DNA from: Rhodospirillaceae bacterium
GTDB lineage: Bacteria > Pseudomonadota > Alphaproteobacteria > UBA6615
Assembly (NCBI GenBank): GCA_002713365.1
Contig: PASR01000010.1
Location: 13,719-77,718 of the forward strand
Reading direction: 5' to 3'
DNA length: 64,000 nt
Shown: piece by piece, positions 38,052 to 46,586 of the stretch
Numbering within the stretch: position 1 is the stretch's first letter
How the letters are laid out: each line of letters opens with the position of its first letter
The notes under the pieces: generated by a model
The model's database searches: none
Told to the model about the DNA's origin: nothing
What the model saw: the letters and a program-made list of their open reading frames with translations, nothing else
Program-made: the position numbers and the translations under genes

Positions 38052-38114
38052 ATTCTTATCTGTCTTAGATTTATAATTTAGTTAAATCTGTCTTTTGCTA
38101 ACACAGCTTTTTAA

Positions 38115-39359
38115 TTAGCGACCAGCAGCGGCTTCAGCAGCTCTTTTACTATAAACGAGGTCAGACGGATCAGGTTTCATAAGATAGTTGCCTGCTTTTA
38201 ATGCCAATACATCGTTGGTGCCGTCTGAATGTAAAAAACTCTGAGCATCTCGAATTAGTTTTTCTAATGGATTTTTACGCATATAGCCCGCGGCAGCCCA
38301 AAGTTCGAGAGCCTGCTGACAAACATGAACCGCTACCTCAGAAGCAAATACTTTGCAAAGACTAGCGTGCATAGGGTCCTGGTCTGGTCTTCCCGCCGAC
38401 CAGGCTGACTGCATGATATAAGCGCGCGCAGCTGTAATCTGCATGGCCATTCTAGCTAAACGCGTGCGTTGTATTTGATGGTTAATTATAGGACCTCCAG
38501 CTTGTTCACGTTCAAATGCATATTGAACTGACAAGTCATAAGCACGCTGTGCCACCCCCAGCACTGTAGCGCCTGCCTGAATGTTAGAACCATAACCAAG
38601 TAAAAATTCAGTACCAATCTGGGCCGCATTACCTACTTCACCAACTCTATCTGAATCGGGTACTTCAACATTTGTAAATTGCAGTGTTCCATTTTGAACA
38701 CAGCGTTGTCCAAGTTTATCCCAAACCTCTGTTACCTCAAAACCCGGCGCATCAGCTGAAACCATAAAAGACGTCAGACTTGTTCGTAAAGGTCCGTCAG
38801 GATCGTTACGGGTCCGCACCATATAATATTTAGCTAACCCACCATTTGATATATAACGCTTGGTGCCATTAAGCACCCAAACATCACCTTTTTTTTCTGC
38901 CCGCATCTGCATACCCTTACCCGGTTCTTGATACGGAAGTATGTTTTCGCTTCCTGCGGTAGGCTCTGTTGAACAAATACCCATAAGGCAAGTGTCATCT
39001 TCAACAATCAAGGGCAACCAACGTTTGCGTTGTGCGTCATTAGCAACTCTGCAAACAGCTGTAAGAATTTTCCATGTTTGATCAAAGGCGACCGCCATGC
39101 CCAAATCACCATAAGCAAGCTGTTCACCAATCATGGCAGCAGTTTCGACATTAGCCCCTTCGCCGCCAAATTCTTTTGGAATAGTTAGTGTTCGTAATCC
39201 AAGACGAGAGCCCTCGCGCACTACATTCCAGTCAAAAGACTTAGCTGGATCTGGTTCACGATCAGCTTTCTCTGCAGAAGGAATCATAACTTCTATAGCA
39301 AATTTTTTGGCGATAGAACGAAGTTCTTCTTGACGTGGCGTTAGCAAAAAATCAACCAT
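38115..39359 (-). CDS. acyl-CoA dehydrogenase family protein with altered catalytic site
   Basis: The overall acyl-CoA dehydrogenase fold is clear: GEQLAYGDLGM, CSTEPTAGSEN and YAFEREQAGGPI. At the position of the usual catalytic Glu, in the stretch equivalent to EGTNQIQR, it reads HSDGTNDVL, with Asp instead. That could shift chain-length preference, slow the reaction, or mean a different catalytic base elsewhere, as in isovaleryl-CoA dehydrogenase. The 414 residues are slightly longer than average. It is convergent with the CoA transferase and has a long inverted repeat upstream. Confidence 0.87.
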   Translation of the reverse strand: MVDFLLTPRQEELRSIAKKFAIEVMIPSAEKADREPDPAKSFDWNVVREGSRLGLRTLTIPKEFGGEGANVETAAMIGEQLAYGDLGMAVAFDQTWKILTAVCRVANDAQRKRWLPLIVEDDTCLMGICSTEPTAGSENILPYQEPGKGMQMRAEKKGDVWVLNGTKRYISNGGLAKYYMVRTRNDPDGPLRTSLTSFMVSADAPGFEVTEVWDKLGQRCVQNGTLQFTNVEVPDSDRVGEVGNAAQIGTEFLLGYGSNIQAGATVLGVAQRAYDLSVQYAFEREQAGGPIINHQIQRTRLARMAMQITAARAYIMQSAWSAGRPDQDPMHASLCKVFASEVAVHVCQQALELWAAAGYMRKNPLEKLIRDAQSFLHSDGTNDVLALKAGNYLMKPDPSDLVYSKRAAEAAAGR

Positions 39360-39390
39360 TGGTTACCCCATTTTTTTATTTAATTAATTA

Positions 39391-39431
39391 CTACTTTTAC
39401 TAAATACCATATCTGGTATTAATAAAAGTAG
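39391..39431. repeat. 41-base interrupted inverted repeat upstream of acyl-CoA dehydrogenase
   Basis: Outer arms CTACTTTTA and TAAAAGTAG (9 of 9 match) enclose inner arms AATACCA and TGGTATT (7 of 7 match) around TATC; a 3-against-2 mismatch separates them. It lies 31 bases upstream of the acyl-CoA dehydrogenase start, in a divergent gap with the TPR transferase. Divergent flanking starts argue against a terminator; an operator or leader hairpin is likelier. Confidence 0.5.
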
Positions 39432-39568
39432 CGAATAGAAGTAAGCTTAGAAATAATAATAAATTTATATTATATCGCTACATTTTTTATTATTCATTTT
39501 CAAATAATTCATTTGTTATTAAAATAACCTATTCGTATATAAATTCTTAGTTTTACTAGAGACATATT

Positions 39569-41647
39569 TTGACTAAAAAAAAACAAACCTTATCTGTAAA
39601 ACAAGCGCTCGACATTGCCGCTAATCACCATAATGCTAATCGCCTAGCTGAAGCCGAGAATATATATAGAAAAGTATTAGAGAAAACTCCCAACCAAGAA
39701 GTTGCCTTGCACCATCTAGGATTGATTCTGCATCAAAAAGGTGAAAGTAAACGAGGCATTACGCTTATTGAAAAAGCACTATCTATTAAACCTGACTACG
39801 AGTACGCCTTAAATAATATTGGCAAAATTTACCTAGATTTAGGTAATTGGGATATAGCTGCCATAAACTTTAAAAAAGCAATAAATTATAAACCTGATTT
39901 TGACATAGCTCATAATAATTATGCTAACGCAATGTTATTTAAGGGTAGAATTAATGAGGCAATTACTGCCTACCAAAAAACACTTTCCGTAAATCCTAAA
40001 TATGCCGAAGCAGCATTTAACCTTGGTTCCGCCTATAAAGCATTGGGAAATATACAAAAAGCAATTTCTAGTTATGAGAGAGCAATCGCTATAAATCCAA
40101 AATATGCTGAGGCATATAATAATCTGGGCAATATTTTTTCTGACATTTATGAATATGATGCGGCGCAAAATAACCTTAATGAGGCTATAAGGTTAAAGAG
40201 CGATTTTGCTTATGCACATAATAACTTAGGAAACGTTTACAAAGACCTCAATAGATTTTCGGAAGCAATGGAGTGTTTTAATAAATCAATAAATATAAAT
40301 AAAAACTTTGCGGAAGCCTATAACAACTTGGGTAATGTTCTTAAAGATTTAGGAAAATACAATGAAGCCATTGAATACTATAATAAAGCCATAAAAATTA
40401 GAGCTGGTTATACAGAGGCTAGAAGCAATATTCTTTTTGTCCTTAATTTTTTGTCAGTTGAATCGCAAAAAATAGTTACTGAGGCCAAAAATTATGGAGA
40501 ATTAGTAAAAAGCCTGACCAAGGGTACTAGAGAATGGAAAAAACCATTAAAGTCCCCCTCTGAACTAAAAATAGGATTTGTTTCTGGAGACCTTAATAAT
40601 CATCCTGTTGGCCATTTTATTGAAAATTTAATTGTAACCATAGCTAAAAATGAGAACAGCAAGCTAAAGTTAATTGCGTATTATAATCAGCTGTATAAAG
40701 ATAACGTGACTGAAAGAATTAAAAAGTCATTTTATAAATGGCATTCCGTTTATAATCTTTCTGATCAAGAACTTGCGGCACTAATCCGTAAAGATGAGAT
40801 TAATATCCTTATTGATCTCTCAGGTCATTCAGCGAAAAACAGACTTCCTGTCTTTGCATGGAAACCTGCACCTATACAAGCAAGTTGGCTCGGGTATTTT
40901 GCTACCACCGGCGTAAATGAAATAGATTATTTTATAGCTGACAAGTGGACAGCACCTAAATCTGAAGAACAGCATTTCACAGAAAAAATATGGCGGCTCC
41001 CAGAAACATACTGGTGCTTTACCCAGCCGGCAGAAAATACATCTATTGTTGCACTCCCGGCTCTTAAAAATAAGTTCATTACCTTCGGCTGTTTTAATGA
41101 TTTGTCCAAAATAAATAGTTCAATTATATCATTGTGGTCACGCATTATGCATGAGGTACCAAACAGCAAATTGTTTTTAAAAAATAAACAGGCATCAGAT
41201 CTCAAAATTCGTAAAAACACCTTATCCAGCTTTTCCAAACACGGAATTTGTACTGACAGAATAATAATGGAAGGTTACACACCAAGAGCAGAATATCTAG
41301 AATCTTATAACCGTGTTGATATTGCTCTTGACCCATTCCCGTACCCAGGAGGGACGACTACGATTGAAGGTCTATGGATGGGTGTGCCAATAATTACAAA
41401 AAAGGGTAATAGATTTTTATCACATGCCGGAGAAACAATAGCTAATAATGCTGGTTTACAAAACTGGATAGCAAAATCTGATGATGACTATGTTGAAAAA
41501 GCAATTATAAACTCTTCCGATTTTGATCGGCTTAATAAATTAAGACTCAATTTGCGTTCTCAAGTCATCAGTTCCCCACTATTTGATTCAAAACGGTTTT
41601 CTCAGGTTTTTGAGGAGGCAGTATGGGGTATGTGGAGTAAATGGTAA
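39569..41647 (+). CDS. TPR-repeat soluble O-GlcNAc transferase (SPINDLY family)
   Basis: The N-terminal 285 residues hold about eight TPR units, several nearly identical in pattern (AYNNLGNVLKDLGKYNEAIE). From about residue 335 comes the OGT-like catalytic domain (GT41): GFVSGDLNNHPVGHF, PIQASWLGYFATTG, and DPFPYPGGTTTIEGLW followed by LSHAGETIANNAG. It would add N-acetylglucosamine or a similar sugar to Ser/Thr of proteins in the cytosol. The start appears to be TTG at 39569; no ATG precedes the conserved region. No partner gene is adjacent. Low GC and Lys/Asn-rich composition match the window. Confidence 0.9.
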   Translation: MTKKKQTLSVKQALDIAANHHNANRLAEAENIYRKVLEKTPNQEVALHHLGLILHQKGESKRGITLIEKALSIKPDYEYALNNIGKIYLDLGNWDIAAINFKKAINYKPDFDIAHNNYANAMLFKGRINEAITAYQKTLSVNPKYAEAAFNLGSAYKALGNIQKAISSYERAIAINPKYAEAYNNLGNIFSDIYEYDAAQNNLNEAIRLKSDFAYAHNNLGNVYKDLNRFSEAMECFNKSININKNFAEAYNNLGNVLKDLGKYNEAIEYYNKAIKIRAGYTEARSNILFVLNFLSVESQKIVTEAKNYGELVKSLTKGTREWKKPLKSPSELKIGFVSGDLNNHPVGHFIENLIVTIAKNENSKLKLIAYYNQLYKDNVTERIKKSFYKWHSVYNLSDQELAALIRKDEINILIDLSGHSAKNRLPVFAWKPAPIQASWLGYFATTGVNEIDYFIADKWTAPKSEEQHFTEKIWRLPETYWCFTQPAENTSIVALPALKNKFITFGCFNDLSKINSSIISLWSRIMHEVPNSKLFLKNKQASDLKIRKNTLSSFSKHGICTDRIIMEGYTPRAEYLESYNRVDIALDPFPYPGGTTTIEGLWMGVPIITKKGNRFLSHAGETIANNAGLQNWIAKSDDDYVEKAIINSSDFDRLNKLRLNLRSQVISSPLFDSKRFSQVFEEAVWGMWSKW

Positions 41648-41707
41648 TAAACAATATTAATTCACTATTAGCCTATGACAGAATTACCATTACGTTTAAC
41701 AGCAACA

Positions 41708-41724
41708 TTCGACTTCCGGTCGAA
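41708..41724. repeat. inverted repeat at edge of GC-rich block
   Basis: TTCGAC and GTCGAA form perfect 6-base arms around TTCCG, just downstream of the ridA stop. Neither strand shows a T-tract after the hairpin, so it is not a standard terminator. It marks the point where sequence changes from AT-rich to GC-rich. Confidence 0.35.
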
Positions 41725-41729
41725 AAAAG

Positions 41730-42137
41730 TCAGGCGCCGATTACGGCTGTGACATCAATTTCGACAAGCGCGCCTTCGAGCAGCAAGGCATCGACACCCA
41801 CACACGTGCTCGTGGCGGACTGATTGTCGCCGTAGAAATCCATCATCGCCTTCATGATGATCGGGCGCTGTGCAGGGGTCAGACCAACAATAAAAACACG
41901 CTGGCGTACGATGTCTGCGGGCGTCGCCCCGACAAGTTCGAGTGACTGCCGGATCGTGTCATAGACGTAAGCCATCTGTGCACCCAGATCGCCGGGTCCA
42001 ACCAGTTCACCATCAATCGTTCCGGCAACCAGACCCGACAGGTAAACCGTCTTGCCGCCTTTGCTAGTGATCAGATTGGTGAAGTGAGGTTTGTTCCAAA
42101 GGAACTCTGGACGAAGGCGTTCGATTGTTACGGTCAT
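41730..42137 (-). CDS. RidA (YjgF/YER057c/UK114) family protein, foreign composition
   Basis: The 135-residue protein has the RidA fold with TVYLSGLVAG near residue 31, QSLELVGATPADIVRQRVF near 64, and the CVGVDALLLEGALVEIDV ending with the conserved Glu. RidA proteins deaminate reactive enamine/imine intermediates; RutC is a relative in pyrimidine breakdown. The gene is clearly GC-richer, with C/G third positions, than every neighbour, which indicates recent acquisition. It follows the alpha/beta hydrolase gene by a 225-base gap, in which I see nothing but AT-rich sequence. It may act on an unstable enamine from the amide pathway upstream. Confidence 0.9.
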   Translation of the reverse strand: MTVTIERLRPEFLWNKPHFTNLITSKGGKTVYLSGLVAGTIDGELVGPGDLGAQMAYVYDTIRQSLELVGATPADIVRQRVFIVGLTPAQRPIIMKAMMDFYGDNQSATSTCVGVDALLLEGALVEIDVTAVIGA

Positions 42138-42362
42138 GGGTTTCTCCGAAATCTTTTTTTATGATGCGTAGTATGAGCAATCGTTTCAATTATATCATAA
42201 ACTGTTGAAAACATTAGTAAGTATCAACATACAGTGGATAGACTGTTATATTCACATTCTTTAGAGCCAACTAAGATCCTAATTATTTGGCCTGTCTGTG
42301 CTTTGCCTAAATTAGATAATATAAATTATATAATATTTGATGTTTTAAAATAGTTAGTATTC

Positions 42363-43160
42363 TTAAGAGTTTTGTTCTAACCAATTCTCGATGGCAGTTA
42401 AGGCCTTCAAGCTCTCTTCCATTAGAAAAAAATGGCTCGATTTCTCAAATACAGTTAGTTCAACATCCGGTAGAGCATCAACCATCCATTTTTGTGCCGT
42501 CATAGAACAAATAGGATCAAATTTACCAGCCATCACAAGCGTTGGGGTTTTTATACTTCCCAGTTCATCTATCACATTATGTTCTAAGCATGTAGTTGCC
42601 AGATGATCATAAGATATCATATCACGACTTTCATCACTAATAAGCATCGTAATATTTTTTATTAAATCTGGATTTTCATTAAAAAATTCAGGGGCAACAA
42701 ACAAATTCACAGCGTGAGGAGCCCACTCAGACCAGCTTTTTCTCCAGCTAAGAAGCTGCTGCATGTTCTTAATTATTTGACTGCCAAGAGGGTCAAGTCT
42801 TGCGAAAGAAGCGGCCATAGCCATTGATTGAATACTATCTTGAGACCTTAATGCCATTTGTTGAGCAATAGCACCACCCATAGACCTTCCAACAACATGG
42901 GCTTTTTTAATACTAAGTTTATCCATTAACCCAAGTGTCGCATCAGCAAGATCTGCACTACTTACTGGGTTTTGCACCTTAGAACTTTTACCTGATCCAG
43001 GGTTATCAAACGCAATAACACGGTATTTATTTTTCAAAGCAGCTATTTGAGGAAACCAGGCAGTATGATCACCTGCCAAGCCATGAATTAAAATAATAGG
43101 GAACCCTTCACCCTCTTCCACATAATTAATATCAAAACGACCGGTATTTACTATAGGCAT
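42363..43160 (-). CDS. alpha/beta hydrolase (amide cassette)
   Basis: This 265-residue alpha/beta hydrolase has HGLAGDHTAWFPQ near residue 25, a nucleophile elbow GRSMGGA near 93, an acid in AGKFDPIC near 210, and a His in KSSHFF near 240. RutD and NicD, hydrolases of pyrimidine and nicotinate breakdown, share this fold and context. It lies 49 bases after the isochorismatase-fold gene on the same strand. The name of the substrate cannot be read from the sequence. Confidence 0.88.
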   Translation of the reverse strand: MPIVNTGRFDINYVEEGEGFPIILIHGLAGDHTAWFPQIAALKNKYRVIAFDNPGSGKSSKVQNPVSSADLADATLGLMDKLSIKKAHVVGRSMGGAIAQQMALRSQDSIQSMAMAASFARLDPLGSQIIKNMQQLLSWRKSWSEWAPHAVNLFVAPEFFNENPDLIKNITMLISDESRDMISYDHLATTCLEHNVIDELGSIKTPTLVMAGKFDPICSMTAQKWMVDALPDVELTVFEKSSHFFLMEESLKALTAIENWLEQNS

Positions 43161-43209
43161 ATGGTTTTCCTCCCCATCTAAACTAACTCGCTCATGAAAC
43201 TTACAAAAT

Positions 43210-43959
43210 TTACTGGATTACATTATGATGTCGGTGTTCGTAATCAATAACTTTCTGCTTTGCTTCGTCATTAGTAAGGACCCAACCCAAACAGCGAGCA
43301 ACATTCTCCAATGCGAATTGATGCAAATCCAGGCCATACATTGACGATACACAATCCGACAGTAAAACCACTTTATATCCGTAATTAAATGCATCAAAAG
43401 CAGCATTCTGACAACACGTGTTGGTATTAATACCCATAATTAATAATGTATCTATTCCATTCCGTTTAAGTGACCATTCAAGCTCAGTACCAATAAAACA
43501 TGATAATGTTTTTTTATTAGTTAGAAGATAGTCCTCTGGCTGTCTATCAAGTTCAGGCATTACTTCTGTTTGAACTGAACCTTCAATATTATGCAACAGA
43601 CCTTGCTCTTGTGCCTCTGTAGGAACCGTATTCTCTGAAAAAGTGACTCCACCAACCGCATGACGTGGGTTTAAAGAATCTGCCATCTCATGTTCACGCA
43701 TAGTTAAAACAACGTGATAGACCTTCATCTCATGTAGACGTGCAAATTTTAAAAAATCGCTTGCACCATCAAGGACACGGGTGGCCTCCTCAGGAAGCGC
43801 CGGCATAGTTGCATTTACCATATCTAAATGCCCGCGATGCATGTCTACGGTCAATATAGCTGTTTTTTTTGGATCAAACTCTAGAGCTTCCTTCATCGTC
43901 GCAAGACCTATTGAATGATCTTCAACATGTACATCGCGTTTTTTCCCAAGTTCACTCAT
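43210..43959 (-). CDS. isochorismatase-fold cysteine hydrolase
   Basis: The family triad is present: Asp in LTVDMHRGHL near residue 39, Lys in LLTNKKTL, and the nucleophilic Cys in GINTNTCCQNAAFDAF near residue 188. The 249 residues are at the long end, with an N-terminal extension. Isochorismatase-fold amidohydrolases include RutB and NicF, which cleave ureidoacrylate and maleamate. It begins 20 bases after the amidase gene and precedes an alpha/beta hydrolase and RidA, a gene set reminiscent of N-heterocycle catabolism. Confidence 0.9.
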   Translation of the reverse strand: MSELGKKRDVHVEDHSIGLATMKEALEFDPKKTAILTVDMHRGHLDMVNATMPALPEEATRVLDGASDFLKFARLHEMKVYHVVLTMREHEMADSLNPRHAVGGVTFSENTVPTEAQEQGLLHNIEGSVQTEVMPELDRQPEDYLLTNKKTLSCFIGTELEWSLKRNGIDTLLIMGINTNTCCQNAAFDAFNYGYKVVLLSDCVSSMYGLDLHQFALENVARCLGWVLTNDEAKQKVIDYEHRHHNVIQ

Positions 43960-43979
43960 ATTATTCTCCCTAATTTATT

Positions 43980-45332
43980 TTATTTCTGTAAGAAATTATT
44001 AACCCATGCTGCTTTCGAAAACAGTGATGCATCCTCATTATGAAAATCAATCAACTGTAGACCAAGAGGCATATCATTGGCTACTAATAACGGTAGAGTT
44101 AAAGATGGTGCTCCCATGCATGTTGCAGGGGAACAATTAACTGGATGACCCAGGTTTTCTAAACCAACTGGAGCCACCTCTGGAGCTGTTAAACCCACGA
44201 TGCCATCAAATTCATTACTTAACCCTAAAAAATGCTCTTTCAGTCTAGATTTAAATTCTAGAGCTTTGTGGTAGTCTGATAAAGTAACTTCATGTGCACG
44301 CGAAAGAAGATTAGAAATGCGGGGATGATGAGTATATCCGGCTGCCTCATATTCGAAAAAAGGCCAACGCATTTCAAAAGCAGCGATTTCAGCAATGCAC
44401 CACTCAACACGAGAAAAATAGTCCTCTAAGAGTTGTAGACTTGGTAAGGAAGAAGGCTCAACAATCTCAACACCTGCGCTTTCTAATCGTTCAAGAGCGG
44501 TCTCAAAGCTACTTTTGACATCAGCATTTGAAATTTCCCATCCAGGTGTATACATGCGGATAAGTTTTACTGGCTTATTTGCGGCTGGCAACTTATCAGG
44601 ACCCACTATTCCATGAGAACCCGGAACGGGCCCGGCTTCGTGTGATAAAAAACGCAAAACAGCCCAAGCATCAGCAAGAGATGATGCATGAGCCCCAACA
44701 TGTTCTCCTGATGGGGAAAAAGGATGAATACCTGCCTGTCTAATTGCTCCGTAGGTTGGTTTAACTCCAACCTGTCCACAATAACTTGCCGGTCGCATCA
44801 CTGATGACATGAGTTGTGTACCAATGGCTACAGGTATCATTCCAGCTCCTACTGATGCAGCTGAACCACTTGAAGAGGTTCCAGGTGTCCTGTCAGAATC
44901 AAAAGGATTAGTTGTTGCCATTACATTACCGTAGGCAAATTCAGTCGTAGCGGTCTTCCCAACTATTACGGCTCCACCTCTTCTTAATGCAGCCGAAACT
45001 GGAGCATCTCGTCCACTTTGGTGGCCTTTATAGATTGGACTTCCACATTGGGTCGGCATATCTTTTGTTTCAATAATATCTTTAATACCTATTGGAAGAC
45101 CATCAATAGGGGAGATAGGTTTGCCTTCTGCATACCTCTTACTAGAAGCATCAGCGGAAGAACGCGCTCCATCAAGATTAAGATCAACAAAAGCCCGCAC
45201 TTCATTATCGCGAGCTTGTATTACTGATATATATCGCTCAAGTAATTCACGCGGTGAATCTTCACCAGTTAGAAAAGAAGGTATCTGATTAACAAAGCTG
45301 GGGGATAGACTCGTTGATGGATTGTAAGACAT
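43980..45332 (-). CDS. amidase signature-family hydrolase (second of three)
   Basis: The catalytic Lys is in GLPIGIKDIIET, cis-Ser in TPGTSSSGSAASV, and the nucleophile Ser in GTQLMSSVMRPA. The protein has 450 residues and differs more from the other two amidases than they do from each other. It is the first gene of the minus-strand run leading to the isochorismatase-fold, alpha/beta hydrolase and RidA genes. It would release ammonia or an amine from an amide in the cytoplasm. The gap to its divergent neighbour is 146 bases. Confidence 0.9.
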   Translation of the reverse strand: MSYNPSTSLSPSFVNQIPSFLTGEDSPRELLERYISVIQARDNEVRAFVDLNLDGARSSADASSKRYAEGKPISPIDGLPIGIKDIIETKDMPTQCGSPIYKGHQSGRDAPVSAALRRGGAVIVGKTATTEFAYGNVMATTNPFDSDRTPGTSSSGSAASVGAGMIPVAIGTQLMSSVMRPASYCGQVGVKPTYGAIRQAGIHPFSPSGEHVGAHASSLADAWAVLRFLSHEAGPVPGSHGIVGPDKLPAANKPVKLIRMYTPGWEISNADVKSSFETALERLESAGVEIVEPSSLPSLQLLEDYFSRVEWCIAEIAAFEMRWPFFEYEAAGYTHHPRISNLLSRAHEVTLSDYHKALEFKSRLKEHFLGLSNEFDGIVGLTAPEVAPVGLENLGHPVNCSPATCMGAPSLTLPLLVANDMPLGLQLIDFHNEDASLFSKAAWVNNFLQK

Positions 45333-45478
45333 AAATTCACCATTCTATATTTTATTATTTACGCTAAGATGCTCTTCAAAAAAATAATATAAATTAAAAC
45401 TTGGTCAAATATTGCTCTAATAAGATAGGATCTAAATAATAACTAAAACTTTTTTCTAATGTTAGGAGGATTATCAAA

Positions 45479-46573
45479 ATGTCCAGAACTGAATCTGTCT
45501 CTTCTGAGTTCCCCATAGATAAAAATGCTCAGCGGATACCATATAATCAATTAAAAGATTATATGAGTCGAGTTTTTTTAGCTGTAGGGCTTCCAAAGAA
45601 TGATGCGGAAGAGCTGGCCATAGCTATGGCCGATGGAGATTTATTAGGTAAAGATAGTCATGGTTGTATCCGCGTTCCTATGTACGTAGCTCGTATAAAA
45701 GGAGGGGCAATCAACAAAACACCTAATATCCGAATAGAAAAGCAAACACCAGCAATGGCTATAGTTAATGGCGATAATGCAATGGGACACCTAGTAGCTA
45801 GATACTCAATGAATCTAGCAATGGACATTGCATCAAAAAGTGGAATTGCTTGGATTGGCTTACAGCACTCTAATCATGCTGGTGCAGCAGCCGTCTATGC
45901 ATCTATGGCATTAAAACGAGACCAAATTGGTATAATTGCTTGCGTAGGCAGCGCCAATCACGCAGCGCCATATGGAGGTAGTGATATTTTGGTGGGAACT
46001 AACCCAATAGCTGTCGCTATTCCAGCTCTTAAAGAACCTTCAGTAGTAATTGATATGGCAACTACCAATTCTTCCCTAGGAAAAATAATGGTTAAAGCAA
46101 TGCATGGCGAAGCAATGCCAGAAGGCTGGGTGATGGATGCTGCTGGTAAACCAATAACTGACTCCGCACTAGCCGATGAGGGTATCCTAACTCACATTGG
46201 AGGTGCTAAGGGTTTTGGTTTATCAATGGTAATAGGGTTTTTAGCAGGAACCTTGAATGGCGCAGCTTTTGGATCCGATGTAGTCCATATTGGCGAAGAC
46301 CCAAAAAGCGAAACAAATACAGGACAATTCATAATGGCGATAGATATCGCTCATTTTATGGACACGGAGCTATTCAAAGCTAATGTAGATCGTATTTCAA
46401 AAGAAATGACCGGTTCAGCTATGCTTCCTGGAGTTGATGAAATCCGTATGCCCGGAACTAATAGTTGGCGCGTTTATCAAGACCGCATGTCCAATGGCAT
46501 ACCAATTACGGCTCCACTATTAAAAAAACTTAATGAAACCGCTCATGAAGTCGGCGTACCTGCACTAATATAA
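45479..46573 (+). CDS. Ldh-family (malate/L-sulfolactate-type) dehydrogenase
   Basis: The protein belongs to the NAD(P)-dependent Ldh/AllD/ComC family: SHGCIRVPMYV near residue 60, LQHSNHAGAAAVYASMA near 128 with the catalytic His, GTNPIAVAIPA near 178, and GAKGFGLSMVIGFLAG near 240. The 364 residues are normal. Family members oxidise 2-hydroxyacids such as ureidoglycolate, malate or sulfolactate. AGGAGG is close to the ATG. It precedes an amidase by 13 bases, so the two probably form one operon. Confidence 0.9.
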   Translation: MSRTESVSSEFPIDKNAQRIPYNQLKDYMSRVFLAVGLPKNDAEELAIAMADGDLLGKDSHGCIRVPMYVARIKGGAINKTPNIRIEKQTPAMAIVNGDNAMGHLVARYSMNLAMDIASKSGIAWIGLQHSNHAGAAAVYASMALKRDQIGIIACVGSANHAAPYGGSDILVGTNPIAVAIPALKEPSVVIDMATTNSSLGKIMVKAMHGEAMPEGWVMDAAGKPITDSALADEGILTHIGGAKGFGLSMVIGFLAGTLNGAAFGSDVVHIGEDPKSETNTGQFIMAIDIAHFMDTELFKANVDRISKEMTGSAMLPGVDEIRMPGTNSWRVYQDRMSNGIPITAPLLKKLNETAHEVGVPALI

Positions 46574-46586
46574 ACAAAGGATGGGT

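Noticed and set aside
41708-41726. Possible terminator of ridA
   Set aside because: The T-run precedes, not follows, the hairpin on the ridA strand, and A's follow it on the other strand.
41708-42150. GC-rich block as an insertion sequence or integron cassette
   Set aside because: No transposase, no terminal repeats, no attC-like structure and no target duplication could be seen.
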